A stretch of 54,109 bases of DNA, from the NCBI RefSeq assembly GCF_027000115.1, contig NZ_JALTON010000032.1:1-54109 (forward strand), in the 5' to 3' direction. Made by a program: the position numbers and the translations under genes. Shown one piece after another: positions 43,876 through 52,055 of the stretch. The notes under the pieces were generated by a model. The model was not told where the DNA came from and made no database searches. It saw nothing but the letters and a program-made list of their open reading frames with translations. The stretch's first letter is position 1. Each line of letters starts with the position of its first letter. Source of the DNA: Thiohalobacter sp. (GTDB lineage Bacteria; Pseudomonadota; Gammaproteobacteria; Thiohalobacterales; Thiohalobacteraceae).

Positions 43876-44292
43876 ATGTTGCAGAAGCGATTTCGCAGGC
43901 CCGACCCCATGCTGCTGCTCGCCGTGGCCGTAGGCCTGGGCGTGGTGCTGACCACCGGCGTGCAGGCGGCCGAGCCGTTTGCGTCCATGCCGGCGCGCGC
44001 CGCGCTGGAGGCCCAAGGGGCACGGATGGCGCTGGCTCCGGTACATCGCCTCGCTGATCGACTGGAACTGCGCTGGCTGGAGAAGCCGCTGGACGCGGCC
44101 CCCGTCAACGAGCTGCTGGAGGATCAGCAGCTGACCCTGGTCCCGGCCCGTCAGCGGCGACTGGGCATGAGCCTTTCATGGCGCGAGGCCGAGGCAACGC
44201 GACGCGCCCTCGACGATACGGCCTTGCTGGGCACCGGCGGTCCGGGGAAGGCGCGCGTCGGGCTCTATCTCAACATCGGCCGACGCTGGTAG
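43876..44292 (+). CDS. small exported protein, unknown
   Basis: 138 residues: an N-terminal hydrophobic signal (MLLLAVAVGLGVVLTTGVQA, cleavage about residue 31, VQA-AEP), then a basic helical domain, and a C-terminal beta-like SGPGKAR-type end VGLYLNIGRRW. No Cys in the mature part. I recognise no family. The end is 5 bases from a CTAGCCCGC-family repeat, and the gene has the structured leader above. Confidence 0.65.
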   Translation: MLQKRFRRPDPMLLLAVAVGLGVVLTTGVQAAEPFASMPARAALEAQGARMALAPVHRLADRLELRWLEKPLDAAPVNELLEDQQLTLVPARQRRLGMSLSWREAEATRRALDDTALLGTGGPGKARVGLYLNIGRRW

Positions 44293-44297
44293 CGCGG

Positions 44298-44354
44298 CCA
44301 GCCCGCCTATTGCACCAGGGGTTGCGGATGATGGCGGATTTGCTGGCGGGCTAG
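44298..44354. repeat. full-length CTAGCCCGC-family repeat between convergent genes
   Basis: A 57-bp unit: CCAGCCCGCCTATTGCACCA, GGGGTTGCGGATGATGGCGG, then ATTTGCTGGCGGGCTAG. The ends (CAGCCCGCC / GGCGGGCTAG) are inverted. The terminal CTAG supplies, on the minus strand, the TAG stop of the universal stress protein. Confidence 0.85.
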
Positions 44355-44800
44355 TCGGCCGGCTCGCGCAGGCGCACCGCCAGCACGTCGCAGGGCGCAT
44401 GCTGGAGCACGGCGTTGGCCGTGGAGCCCAGCAGCCGACCGATGCCATGGCGGCCATGCCGCCCCAGGACGATCAGATCCGCATTCTGTTCTTCCGCCAC
44501 TCGCAGGATCTCCTGGCGGGTCTGGCCCAGTGCCACATGCCGCTCGACGGCATCGCCCCCTTCCAGCGTGGCGGCGATGGCGTCCAGCCGCTTGCGCGCC
44601 GCCTCCATCAGTTGTTCCTCCAGTACCAGGTCCTGTGGCAACACCAGCTCCTCGGCCAGATCCATGTGCAGGTATTCCACCACATGGATGAGGCTCAGCC
44701 GGGCGCCGTTCTGGCGCGCAACGGCCGCGGCGCGGCCGGTGACCTGCGCGTGGTCCGGCATGAAGTCCACGGCCACCAGCACATGACGGTAGTTGTCCAT
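44351..44800 (-). CDS. universal stress protein (UspA family)
   Basis: 149 residues. HVLVAVDFMPDHAQVTGRAA at the start; C-terminal ATP-binding pattern G-x2-G-x9-G-(S/T) in GRHGRHGIGRLLGSTANAVL followed by QHAPCDVLAVR. The pattern favours a nucleotide-binding UspFG/MJ0577 type. Stop codon lies in the repeat CTAG. Confidence 0.93.
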   Translation of the reverse strand: MDNYRHVLVAVDFMPDHAQVTGRAAAVARQNGARLSLIHVVEYLHMDLAEELVLPQDLVLEEQLMEAARKRLDAIAATLEGGDAVERHVALGQTRQEILRVAEEQNADLIVLGRHGRHGIGRLLGSTANAVLQHAPCDVLAVRLREPAD

Positions 44801-44837
44801 CGCTTTCCTCCCGGGCGGTAACAGGCTCGGCCTCTAT

Positions 44838-44854
44838 CCCGCATAGTGCACCAG
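44838..44854 (+). repeat. CTAGCCCGC-family repeat, core fragment
   Basis: CCCGCATAGTGCACCAG matches the core at one mismatch. Lies between the small membrane gene and usp. Confidence 0.6.
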
Positions 44855-44953
44855 CGTGTCCGTTTCACCAAGGGTGCGTCACGCGGCAGGTGCCGGCCGT
44901 GGGTTCGGGGATTTCCTGGCCAACAGGGTTCCCGGCCCGGATCGGGGTGCGGA

Positions 44954-45118
44954 TCAGGGATAGGCGTGGCGGCGACCGACGTCCTGCACGAACTCGGTGT
45001 CGGAGAAGGGGTCGTCCGGTGCGAACTTGATGGCCAGCACGAAGATGAGCACCACCAGGCCGATGCCGGTGGCGGCCAGGACGGCATCGATCAGCTTCTG
45101 TTTCTTGCGCTGTTTCAT
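44954..45118 (-). CDS. 54-residue single-helix membrane protein
   Basis: Minus-strand ATG 45118 opens MKQRKKQKLIDAVLAATGIG, then LVVLIFVLAIKFAPDDPFSD and TEFVQDVGRRHAYP, then TGA. It has a basic N-terminus (predicted cytoplasmic), one membrane helix (about residues 10-32) and an acidic periplasmic tail. Codon use matches its neighbours, but no clear RBS is seen. It lies 140 bases after rsmA in the same direction. Unknown function; coding status inferred from the coherent topology. Confidence 0.55.
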   Translation of the reverse strand: MKQRKKQKLIDAVLAATGIGLVVLIFVLAIKFAPDDPFSDTEFVQDVGRRHAYP

Positions 45119-45222
45119 ACGGGTGCTGCGGCAAGCGCCGGATTGCGTGTCTTATCCGGTTGAATCGGCGGGTACACCGGTTTCTTGAGCCGGATCCTGA
45201 TTATCGGCGCGCCCGCTGCCCT

Positions 45223-45250
45223 GGCCCGCATGTTGCACCAGGGGCCGCGG
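45223..45250 (+). repeat. CTAGCCCGC-family repeat, left part, after rsmA
   Basis: GGCCCGCATGTTGCACCAGG (then GGCCGCGG) lies 8 bases beyond the rsmA stop, again at a gene 3' end. Confidence 0.65.
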
Positions 45251-45258
45251 ACAGGGAT

Positions 45259-46041
45259 TCAGGGCGACGGACGGCTGGCGGCATTGGCCAGCGTCGCGAA
45301 CTGCGCCAGCGACAGGGTCTCGGCCCGGGCGCCGGGATCGATGCCCGCCTCCTCGAAGGCGCCGGTCTCCACCAGCCCGCGCAGGCTGTTGCGCAGGGTC
45401 TTGCGGCGCTGGGCGAAGGCGGCTTTCACCACCTGTTCGAAAAGGGCCGGGTCGGCCAGCTCCACCGGCGGACGGGCGTGCGGCACCAGCCGGACCACGG
45501 CCGAATCCACCTTCGGCGGCGGGTTGAAGGCCCCGGGCCGGACCAGGAACAGCGGTTCCACGCGGCAATGCCACTGGACCATCACCGACAGCCGGCCGTA
45601 ATCGCCGCTTCCGGGCGCGGCGGCCATGCGTGTCACCACTTCCTTCTGCAGCATGAAGTGCATGTCGCGTATGCAGTGGCTCTGGCCGATAAGGTGGAAC
45701 AGCAGCGGCGTGGAGATGTTGTAGGGCAGGTTGCCCACCACCCGCAGCGGTGGTTCGGCCAGCGCGCAGAACGCCGTCTTCAGCGCGTCCTGCTCGTGGA
45801 CCCGCAGGGGACGTCCGCCGGTGTCCTGCGCACGCAGCCAGGCGGCGAGATCGCGATCCAGCTCGATCACGTCCAGTTCCCCCGCGCGTTCCAGCAGGGG
45901 GAAGGTCAGTGCACCCTGGCCCGGGCCGATCTCCACCAGGTGATCGCCGGGTTGCGGATCGATGGCGGCAACGATGCGCTCGATGATCCGGGCGTCGTGG
46001 AGGAAGTTCTGGCCGAAGCGCTTTCTCGGGCGATGTTTCAT
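45259..46041 (-). CDS. rsmA: 16S rRNA dimethyladenosine transferase (KsgA)
   Basis: Dimethylates A1518 and A1519 of 16S rRNA. 260 residues. [34 protein letters not shown] (SAM loop), VIELDRDLA, the catalytic [14 protein letters not shown] and [19 protein letters not shown] 46041 overlaps the pdxA stop (ATGA). Last gene of the lptD-surA-pdxA-rsmA series. Confidence 0.97.
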   Translation of the reverse strand: MKHRPRKRFGQNFLHDARIIERIVAAIDPQPGDHLVEIGPGQGALTFPLLERAGELDVIELDRDLAAWLRAQDTGGRPLRVHEQDALKTAFCALAEPPLRVVGNLPYNISTPLLFHLIGQSHCIRDMHFMLQKEVVTRMAAAPGSGDYGRLSVMVQWHCRVEPLFLVRPGAFNPPPKVDSAVVRLVPHARPPVELADPALFEQVVKAAFAQRRKTLRNSLRGLVETGAFEEAGIDPGARAETLSLAQFATLANAASRPSP

Positions 46042-47078
46042 TGGCCTGCAGCGACCATGCGCAGCGCCGTGTCCAGCGCCAGCCGCAGGCTGCCCGCCTC
46101 GGCGCGGCCGCTGCCGGCCAGTTCCAGCGCGGTGCCATGGTCGACCGAGGTGCGCACCAGCGGCAGGCCGAGGGTGACGTTGATGGCGTTGCCGAAGCCG
46201 CGGTACTTGAGCACCGGCAGGCCCTGGTCGTGATACATGGCCAGTACCGCATCGGCCTGTTCCAGGTGACGCGGTGTGAACAGGGTGTCCGCCGGCAACG
46301 GGCCGACCAGGTCCAGGCCGGTGGCGCGGGCCTGCTCCAGCACCGGCGCGATTACCTCGACCTCCTCGCGGCCAAGGTGTCCGCCTTCGCCGGCATGCGG
46401 ATTGAGTCCGCACACCAGGATGCGCGGGCGATCGATGCCGAAGCGCAGCCGCAGGTCGCGATCTAGGATGCGCAGTGTTCCCGCCAGGATGTCGGGACGG
46501 ATGGCATCGGCGACCGCGCGCAGCGGCAGGTGGGTGGTGGCCAGTGCGACCCGCAGCCCCTCGGTCGCCAGCATCATCACCACCTGTTCGGTGCCGGTGC
46601 GTTCGGCAAGGTACTCGGTGTGGCCGCTGAAGGCGACGCCGGCCTCGTTGATGACGCCCTTGTGCACCGGCCCGGTGACCATGGCGGCGAAACGGCCGTC
46701 GCGGCAGCCGTCGATGGCGACATCGAGGCAGTGCAACAGGTAGCGGGCGTTGCGCGGATCGAGACGGCCGGGGTGCGCGGGGGCCGCAAGCGACACCGGC
46801 CAGACCGCGAGCCGGCCGGGCCGGTGTGGCTGCGGCGGGCTGGCGGGGTCCAGCTCGCAGATCTCGATGTCGAGACCGAGCAGGGCGGCACGATCGCGCA
46901 GCAGCCCGGGGTCGGCGATGACCACGGCTTCGCAGGGCAACGCCTGCTGTGCCAGCATCAGGCACAGATCGGGGCCTATGCCGGCGGGTTCGCCTGGGGT
47001 CAGGGCGATGCGGGGCGGGGACGGCTGCGGCATTGGGGCGGTCGGAATGTTGCGGCCGGCGCGTGGGCGGTCGCTCAC
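46038..47078 (-). CDS. pdxA: 4-hydroxythreonine-4-phosphate dehydrogenase
   Basis: Pyridoxal phosphate biosynthesis. 346 residues from GTG 47078, which overlaps the surA stop (GTGA); ATG 47033 is an alternative nearer the family start. Motifs: [47 protein letters not shown] (metal His) and [16 protein letters not shown] (second metal His), [14 protein letters not shown]. Confidence 0.95.
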   Translation of the reverse strand: MSDRPRAGRNIPTAPMPQPSPPRIALTPGEPAGIGPDLCLMLAQQALPCEAVVIADPGLLRDRAALLGLDIEICELDPASPPQPHRPGRLAVWPVSLAAPAHPGRLDPRNARYLLHCLDVAIDGCRDGRFAAMVTGPVHKGVINEAGVAFSGHTEYLAERTGTEQVVMMLATEGLRVALATTHLPLRAVADAIRPDILAGTLRILDRDLRLRFGIDRPRILVCGLNPHAGEGGHLGREEVEVIAPVLEQARATGLDLVGPLPADTLFTPRHLEQADAVLAMYHDQGLPVLKYRGFGNAINVTLGLPLVRTSVDHGTALELAGSGRAEAGSLRLALDTALRMVAAGQ

Positions 47079-48364
47079 TCGTCGAGACGGATTTCGACGT
47101 AGGCCTCGTCGCGCAGCCGCCGCAGCCAGAGTTCCAGTTCCTCGTCCATCTTGCGGCGATGAATGAAGTCGCGCGCCTGGGCGCGGCGGAAGTCTTCGGT
47201 ATTGTCGTGGGTACGGCGATCGAGCACCTGGATCAGGTGCCAGCCGAAGCGGGTCTCCACCGGCTGGCTGATCTCGCCGGGTTGCAGGCGATTCATGGCG
47301 TCCTCGAAGCGCGGTACCAGCTCACCGGGGTTGACCCAGTCGAGGTCGCCGCCGCGCGAGGCCGAGAGCTTGTCCTGGGAATTGGCGCGCGCCAGGGTGG
47401 CGAAGTCCTCGCCGCCGATGATGCGTTCCCGGAGCTGCTGCAGGCGGGTCAGCACCTCGTCGCGGGATTGCAGGGCGTCGGGCCGGAGCAGGATATGGCG
47501 CACCCGGGTCTGGGTGACCACCTTGCGCTCGTCGCCGCGTATGTCGATCAGCTTGATGATGTGGAAGCCGCTGGGGCTGCGGATGAGGTCGCTGACCTCG
47601 CCCGGCTTCAGCTTGCGTACCACGTCGGCAAACAGGCTGGGAAGCTGGGCCGCCTTGCGCCAGCCCAGATCGCCGCCCTCCAGGGCGTTGCGGTCGTCGG
47701 AGTAGGCGATGGCCGTGCGCGCGAAGTCGGCACCGGCACGCAGTTCCGCGAGCACCTTCTCCGCCTCGCGGCGGGTCTCGGCGATCTGTTCCGGAGAGGC
47801 GCCTTCCGGCGTGGCGATCAGGATATGGCCGAGTCGGTACTGGCGGCCCTGGTCGCCCCAGGCGCTCTGGCTGGCAAGCAGGTTGTCGATTTCCTGGTCG
47901 GTGACATTGATGCGATTGCCGACCATCTGCTGGCGCAGCCGGTTGATGCGGATCTGATTGCGCAGGTCCTCGCGGAATCGGGCCCAGTTCTGCCCGTCGC
48001 GTTCCAGCACCTTGCGGAATTCGGTCAGGGTCATGCCGTTTTCGCGAGCGATGTTGCGCAGGCTGGCATTGAGCGTCTCGTCGTCGACGCGGATGTTGTT
48101 CTGGTCGGCGAGTTGCAGCTGCAGGCGCTCCAGGATGAGCCGATCGAGCACCTGACGGCGCAGGGTGTCGTCGTCGGGCAGCTCGGCCTTGCGGGCAGCA
48201 AGCTGCTTCTTGACCAGCCGCAGCCGGTCCTCCAGCTCGCTGACGAGGATGACATCGTCGTTGACCACGGCGACGATGCGATTGAGTTCGGCAGGCGCCG
48301 CCTGGACGGGCAGGGCGCCCAGGCACAACAGGATCAGGAACAGCTTGGCAAGCAGGTTTTTCAT
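47075..48364 (-). CDS. surA: periplasmic chaperone / peptidyl-prolyl isomerase SurA
   Basis: Escorts outer-membrane proteins to BAM. 429 residues (E. coli 428). Signal peptide [20 protein letters not shown] (cleavage after VQA), SurA N-domain ([20 protein letters not shown]), two parvulin domains (about 170-270, [14 protein letters not shown]; and 285-380, [14 protein letters not shown]), and C-terminal helix. ATG 48364 gives the proper signal. Lies 19 bases after lptD, whose product it folds. Confidence 0.96.
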   Translation of the reverse strand: MKNLLAKLFLILLCLGALPVQAAPAELNRIVAVVNDDVILVSELEDRLRLVKKQLAARKAELPDDDTLRRQVLDRLILERLQLQLADQNNIRVDDETLNASLRNIARENGMTLTEFRKVLERDGQNWARFREDLRNQIRINRLRQQMVGNRINVTDQEIDNLLASQSAWGDQGRQYRLGHILIATPEGASPEQIAETRREAEKVLAELRAGADFARTAIAYSDDRNALEGGDLGWRKAAQLPSLFADVVRKLKPGEVSDLIRSPSGFHIIKLIDIRGDERKVVTQTRVRHILLRPDALQSRDEVLTRLQQLRERIIGGEDFATLARANSQDKLSASRGGDLDWVNPGELVPRFEDAMNRLQPGEISQPVETRFGWHLIQVLDRRTHDNTEDFRRAQARDFIHRRKMDEELELWLRRLRDEAYVEIRLDE

Positions 48365-48383
48365 TGCAGTCCGCCGGAATGTT

Positions 48384-50750
48384 TCAGTAACCGAGGATAC
48401 CACTTCGGAGCGTTTCACTGACGGGATCGCCGAAGCTGGTCAGACCCTTGAGCTCGATCTGGAACAGCACGGCCGTGTTGCGCTCGCCTGCGGTGTTGTT
48501 GATATAGCTGCGGCCCACCAGCCGGGCAATCCAGCAGCAGGTTTCGTATTCGACGCCGCCCAACCCTTCGAGCAGGGTGCTGTCGGGCAGCGAATGGCTC
48601 CAGCGCCCGACCAGTTGCCAGCGCGGCGTGAGCTGCCACAGGCCGGACAGGGTGACCTGTTCCAGACGGTCGGACCGATAACGGTAGACAAGGTTCAACA
48701 GCCGTCGCTCGCCAGGCCGGTACTGCAGGCGCAGGTTGCTGCGGTCGGTCTTGGTTTCGTGGGGATCCCATTGCAGGCCGGCGGCCAGCGACCAGGCCGG
48801 GCTCAGGGAGAGATCGGCCAGCGCCACCAGGTTGGAACTGGCCTGGCGTTCGGGTGCCCTGCCCGGCAGGGTCACGGTGCGGTCACGGAAATAGAGGATG
48901 TCGCCCAGCGCGAAACGGGCGCGCTGGGCACCGCTGGCCGGGTCCAGCAGGCGGCTGGTCACGGCCAATGTGAGCTGGTTGGCGTCGCCCATGCGATCGG
49001 CGCCGGTGAAGCGGTTGGTGGCGAACAACTGGGCGTAGCTGAAGTCGCGCAGGCTGGTGTCGAACACCGGGATGGCCGACTGGTCGCGCTCGGGGACATA
49101 GAGATAGAAGGCGCGCGGCTCCAGGGTCTGGGTGTAGCGGGTGCCGAACCACTCGGTGCTGCGTTCTAGAAACAGGCCGCCGTCGAGGCTGGCGATCGGG
49201 TTGGTGCGGGTCGGCGCATCGGGGTCGCCCGCGGCCACGCCGTCGAGCCGGTAGCCGGTGTGCCGCAGCGCCAGTGCCGGGGTGAGGAACCAGGCGGCGC
49301 GGCCCAGCGGCAGGCTCAGTGTCGGTGTCAGATCGTAGCGAGTGCCGGTGACGGCATCGGCCTTGTCGAAGCGCACGACTTCGGCGTTCAACTGCAGATC
49401 GATGCCCCCGGGATGCCAGTCCGGCCGGGCAGCCAGGCGCAACTGCGGCAGGCGCCCGTAGGGGCGGCGGGTGGCGGGGATGGTGCGGTCGACGGTCTGG
49501 AAGTCCTGCAGCCGGCCGCTCAGCGTCCACTGTGGTGCGCTGTAGCGCAGTTCGGCGACACGGTTGATGTGGGTGAGGGCGCTGAGACCGAGGTTGTCGC
49601 CCAGGTCCTCGAAGTACTCGGCATCGGAGACGCTGCGGATGTCAACGCGGGCCTGCAGCCGCTCGCTCAGCCGGCCCTGGTGGCGAATGCCGAGGAGTGT
49701 CCGGTCGCGCCCGCCGAAGGCATCGTCCGAGGGCAGGTACTCCAGGTCGAGCTGCCCGCGGCTGTCGCGGGTGAGGTAACGGTACTCACCCTTCATCATC
49801 AGGCCGCGCTTGCCCAGGTAGCGCGGGGTGAGGGTCGCGTCGCGATTGGGGGCGATGTTCCAGTAGTAGGGGATGCGGATATCGACGCCGCCTTCGTCGG
49901 AACGGCCCCAGCCGGGCACCAGAAAGCCGGACTTGCGGCGGTCGTCGATGGGGAAGCTGAGCCAGGGACTGTAGAGCACCGGCACGCCGCCGGCCTCGAG
50001 CCGCACGTGGCGGGCCTTGCCGACGCCGCTGGCCTCGTCGAGCACCACCTCGCGGGCACGCAGGCGCCAGCTTTCGGCATCGGCGTCGCAGGTGGTGTAG
50101 GTGGCGGCCTCGAAGCGCTTGCGGTCGGCGCTCTCCTGGAATGCTGCCGCGGCCTCCCCTCGGGCGTGGCGGCCGCGCAGCGCGTAGTGGACGTCATGGA
50201 TCTCGCCCTGGTCGCTGTCCAGCGCCAGTCGCGCCCGGTTGCCCGTGACCGCCAGTTCGGGGTCGTCGAGTCGCACCCGGCCCTCGGCCTCGGCCACGCC
50301 ACGGGTCTTGTCGTAGCGGATCTCGTCGGCGGTCAGGCGCTGGCCGGCACGCTCGATGCGGGCCCCGCCGCGCAGCAGGAAGCGGTTGCCCTGTTCGTTG
50401 CGGGCCTCGCGCGCGGCCATCCGGGTTTCGGTCTGTCCCGGGCCGGGCAGGGGTTCGGCAAGGGGTGCCAGCGGTCGGCACAGGCGTGGGGTGGCCGGCG
50501 CGGGCGGCGTTGCCGGCGCCGCCGCCGCGGCGGGTGCGGTCGCCACGGGCGTCGTCGGGCCCGGTGACGACGCCGGCGCGGCGGTGGGTGCCGGGGTGCG
50601 CGGCGCGGGGACCGGTTCGTCGCCCGCGCCGGCACACTGCCACTGGCCGTCGGCGCCGGCGCGGCAAAGCCATTCGGCCAGGGCGGGCTGGGCCAGGGCC
50701 AGGCCGCACAGCAGCGGCAGGGTCAGTCGAAAGGGGGGTCGATCGGTCAC
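48384..50750 (-). CDS. lptD: LPS-assembly protein LptD
   Basis: Outer-membrane barrel that inserts LPS. 788 residues from GTG 50750. Signal peptide (RLTLPLLCGLALAQPALA), N-terminal Cys29 and Cys39, then an unusual alanine/proline-rich linker (about 46-89), an OstA/LptA-like jelly-roll (LRGGARIERAGQRLTADEIR; DDPELAVTGNRARL) and a beta-barrel from about 240. The adjacent Cys-Cys pair near the C-terminus (YETCCWIARLVGR) forms the two long-range disulfides needed for function. Head of the lptD-surA-pdxA-rsmA series. Confidence 0.95.
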   Translation of the reverse strand: MTDRPPFRLTLPLLCGLALAQPALAEWLCRAGADGQWQCAGAGDEPVPAPRTPAPTAAPASSPGPTTPVATAPAAAAAPATPPAPATPRLCRPLAPLAEPLPGPGQTETRMAAREARNEQGNRFLLRGGARIERAGQRLTADEIRYDKTRGVAEAEGRVRLDDPELAVTGNRARLALDSDQGEIHDVHYALRGRHARGEAAAAFQESADRKRFEAATYTTCDADAESWRLRAREVVLDEASGVGKARHVRLEAGGVPVLYSPWLSFPIDDRRKSGFLVPGWGRSDEGGVDIRIPYYWNIAPNRDATLTPRYLGKRGLMMKGEYRYLTRDSRGQLDLEYLPSDDAFGGRDRTLLGIRHQGRLSERLQARVDIRSVSDAEYFEDLGDNLGLSALTHINRVAELRYSAPQWTLSGRLQDFQTVDRTIPATRRPYGRLPQLRLAARPDWHPGGIDLQLNAEVVRFDKADAVTGTRYDLTPTLSLPLGRAAWFLTPALALRHTGYRLDGVAAGDPDAPTRTNPIASLDGGLFLERSTEWFGTRYTQTLEPRAFYLYVPERDQSAIPVFDTSLRDFSYAQLFATNRFTGADRMGDANQLTLAVTSRLLDPASGAQRARFALGDILYFRDRTVTLPGRAPERQASSNLVALADLSLSPAWSLAAGLQWDPHETKTDRSNLRLQYRPGERRLLNLVYRYRSDRLEQVTLSGLWQLTPRWQLVGRWSHSLPDSTLLEGLGGVEYETCCWIARLVGRSYINNTAGERNTAVLFQIELKGLTSFGDPVSETLRSGILGY

Positions 50751-50879
50751 GCGGTACCCGTTGTCGTGGTCTGCGGGCGGCCCTTCGGGACGCCGGTCGG
50801 ACAGCCGTCCGGCGGCTGGCGAGCGCCCCGTAAAATCGCATAGAATGGCTTTTCCTTCAATCATTTCGTTGCCCGCCAC

Positions 50880-52049
50880 GTGTCCCCTGGCCGATTCTCC
50901 CGGAAGTCCCTGGTACTGCTGGCCCTGGTCCTGGTGGCCGGGCTTCTGCTCGCCACCCGGCCCGATCGCAGCGTACCGCCGGCGGAACCGGCGCCGTTGG
51001 CGGTGACGGTGGTCGAGGTCGCGCAGCGGGACCTGCGGCCGACCGAGACGCTGACCGGGCGGCTGCTGCCGGCGCGCCGGGTCACCCTGCGCAACCAGGT
51101 GGCGGGCAGGGTGCGCGAGCGACCGGTGGTCGCGGGGCAGCCGGTGACGGCAGGCGCGCCACTGCTGGTCCTGGACGATGCCGACTATCGGGATGCCCTG
51201 GCCGAGGCACGCGCGGCACTGGAACTGGAACGGGCATCGGGTGCCCGCGACCGCGAGCTGCTGGCGCTGGCAAGGCGCCGGCTCGCGCTTCAGCAGGCCG
51301 AGGTGAGGCGCCAGGCATCGCTGGTCGGGCGCTCGCTGGTGGCGCAGTCGCGGCTGGACCAGGCGCGCGCCCAGGCGGTGCAGCTGGCGTCCGAGGTGGC
51401 GCGGCTGGAGGCGGCGGTGGCGGCCTCCGAGACCCGGGTGAGGCTGCAGCAGGCCCGCCTGCAACGCGCCGAGCGCGATCTGGCGCGCACCCGCATCAAG
51501 GCGCCCTTCGATGGCCGGGTGAATCGCTTTCTGGCGGAGCCCGGCGACTATCTGGCGGTCAACAGCCGTGTGGCCGAATATATCGACGCGGCCCGGCTCA
51601 AGCTGCGCGTCGATGTGCGCGGCGCTGTGGCACGGGGCCTGGCGCTGGGCCAGGCGGTCGCGGTGACGGTGAACGGGCGCAGTGCCTCCGGCCGGGTGCA
51701 CAGCCTGCAGACCGATCCCGATGAACGCACCCTGACCCACGCCGTGGAGATTCGGCTCCCCGGCTCGGTGGCGCGGCCGGGCGACTGGGCCCGGGTGGTG
51801 CTGCCGCTGGCGCCGCTGGACGACGTGCTGGTGGTGCCGGTGACGGCAGTGCTGCGCGAAGAGGGCCATGCCTTCCTGTTCGAGGTGGATGCGGGTCGGG
51901 TGCGCCGGGTCGAGGTGACCGCCGGTCCGCGGGTCGGCGACCTGCAGGTCATCGAGCAGGGGGTGACTGCGGGTACCCCGGTGGTGGCGCGCGACGTGGC
52001 CGCGCTGGCCGACGGGCTGCCGGTGACACCGCTGGCGCCCGATGCCTGA
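50880..52049 (+). CDS. RND efflux periplasmic adaptor (membrane fusion protein)
   Basis: 389 residues. N-terminal membrane anchor (SLVLLALVLVAGLLLATRP), lipoyl half-motifs TGRLLPARRVTLRNQVAGRV and ARTRIKAPFDGRVNRFLAEP, a long coiled-coil hairpin (about 105-195) and beta-barrel/MP domains. GTG start 50880 by position; no good RBS. Divergent from lptD with 129 bases between, which include TAGAAT at 50841-50846. Six bases precede the permease gene. Confidence 0.92.
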   Translation: MSPGRFSRKSLVLLALVLVAGLLLATRPDRSVPPAEPAPLAVTVVEVAQRDLRPTETLTGRLLPARRVTLRNQVAGRVRERPVVAGQPVTAGAPLLVLDDADYRDALAEARAALELERASGARDRELLALARRRLALQQAEVRRQASLVGRSLVAQSRLDQARAQAVQLASEVARLEAAVAASETRVRLQQARLQRAERDLARTRIKAPFDGRVNRFLAEPGDYLAVNSRVAEYIDAARLKLRVDVRGAVARGLALGQAVAVTVNGRSASGRVHSLQTDPDERTLTHAVEIRLPGSVARPGDWARVVLPLAPLDDVLVVPVTAVLREEGHAFLFEVDAGRVRRVEVTAGPRVGDLQVIEQGVTAGTPVVARDVAALADGLPVTPLAPDA

Positions 52050-52055
52050 TCCGCG

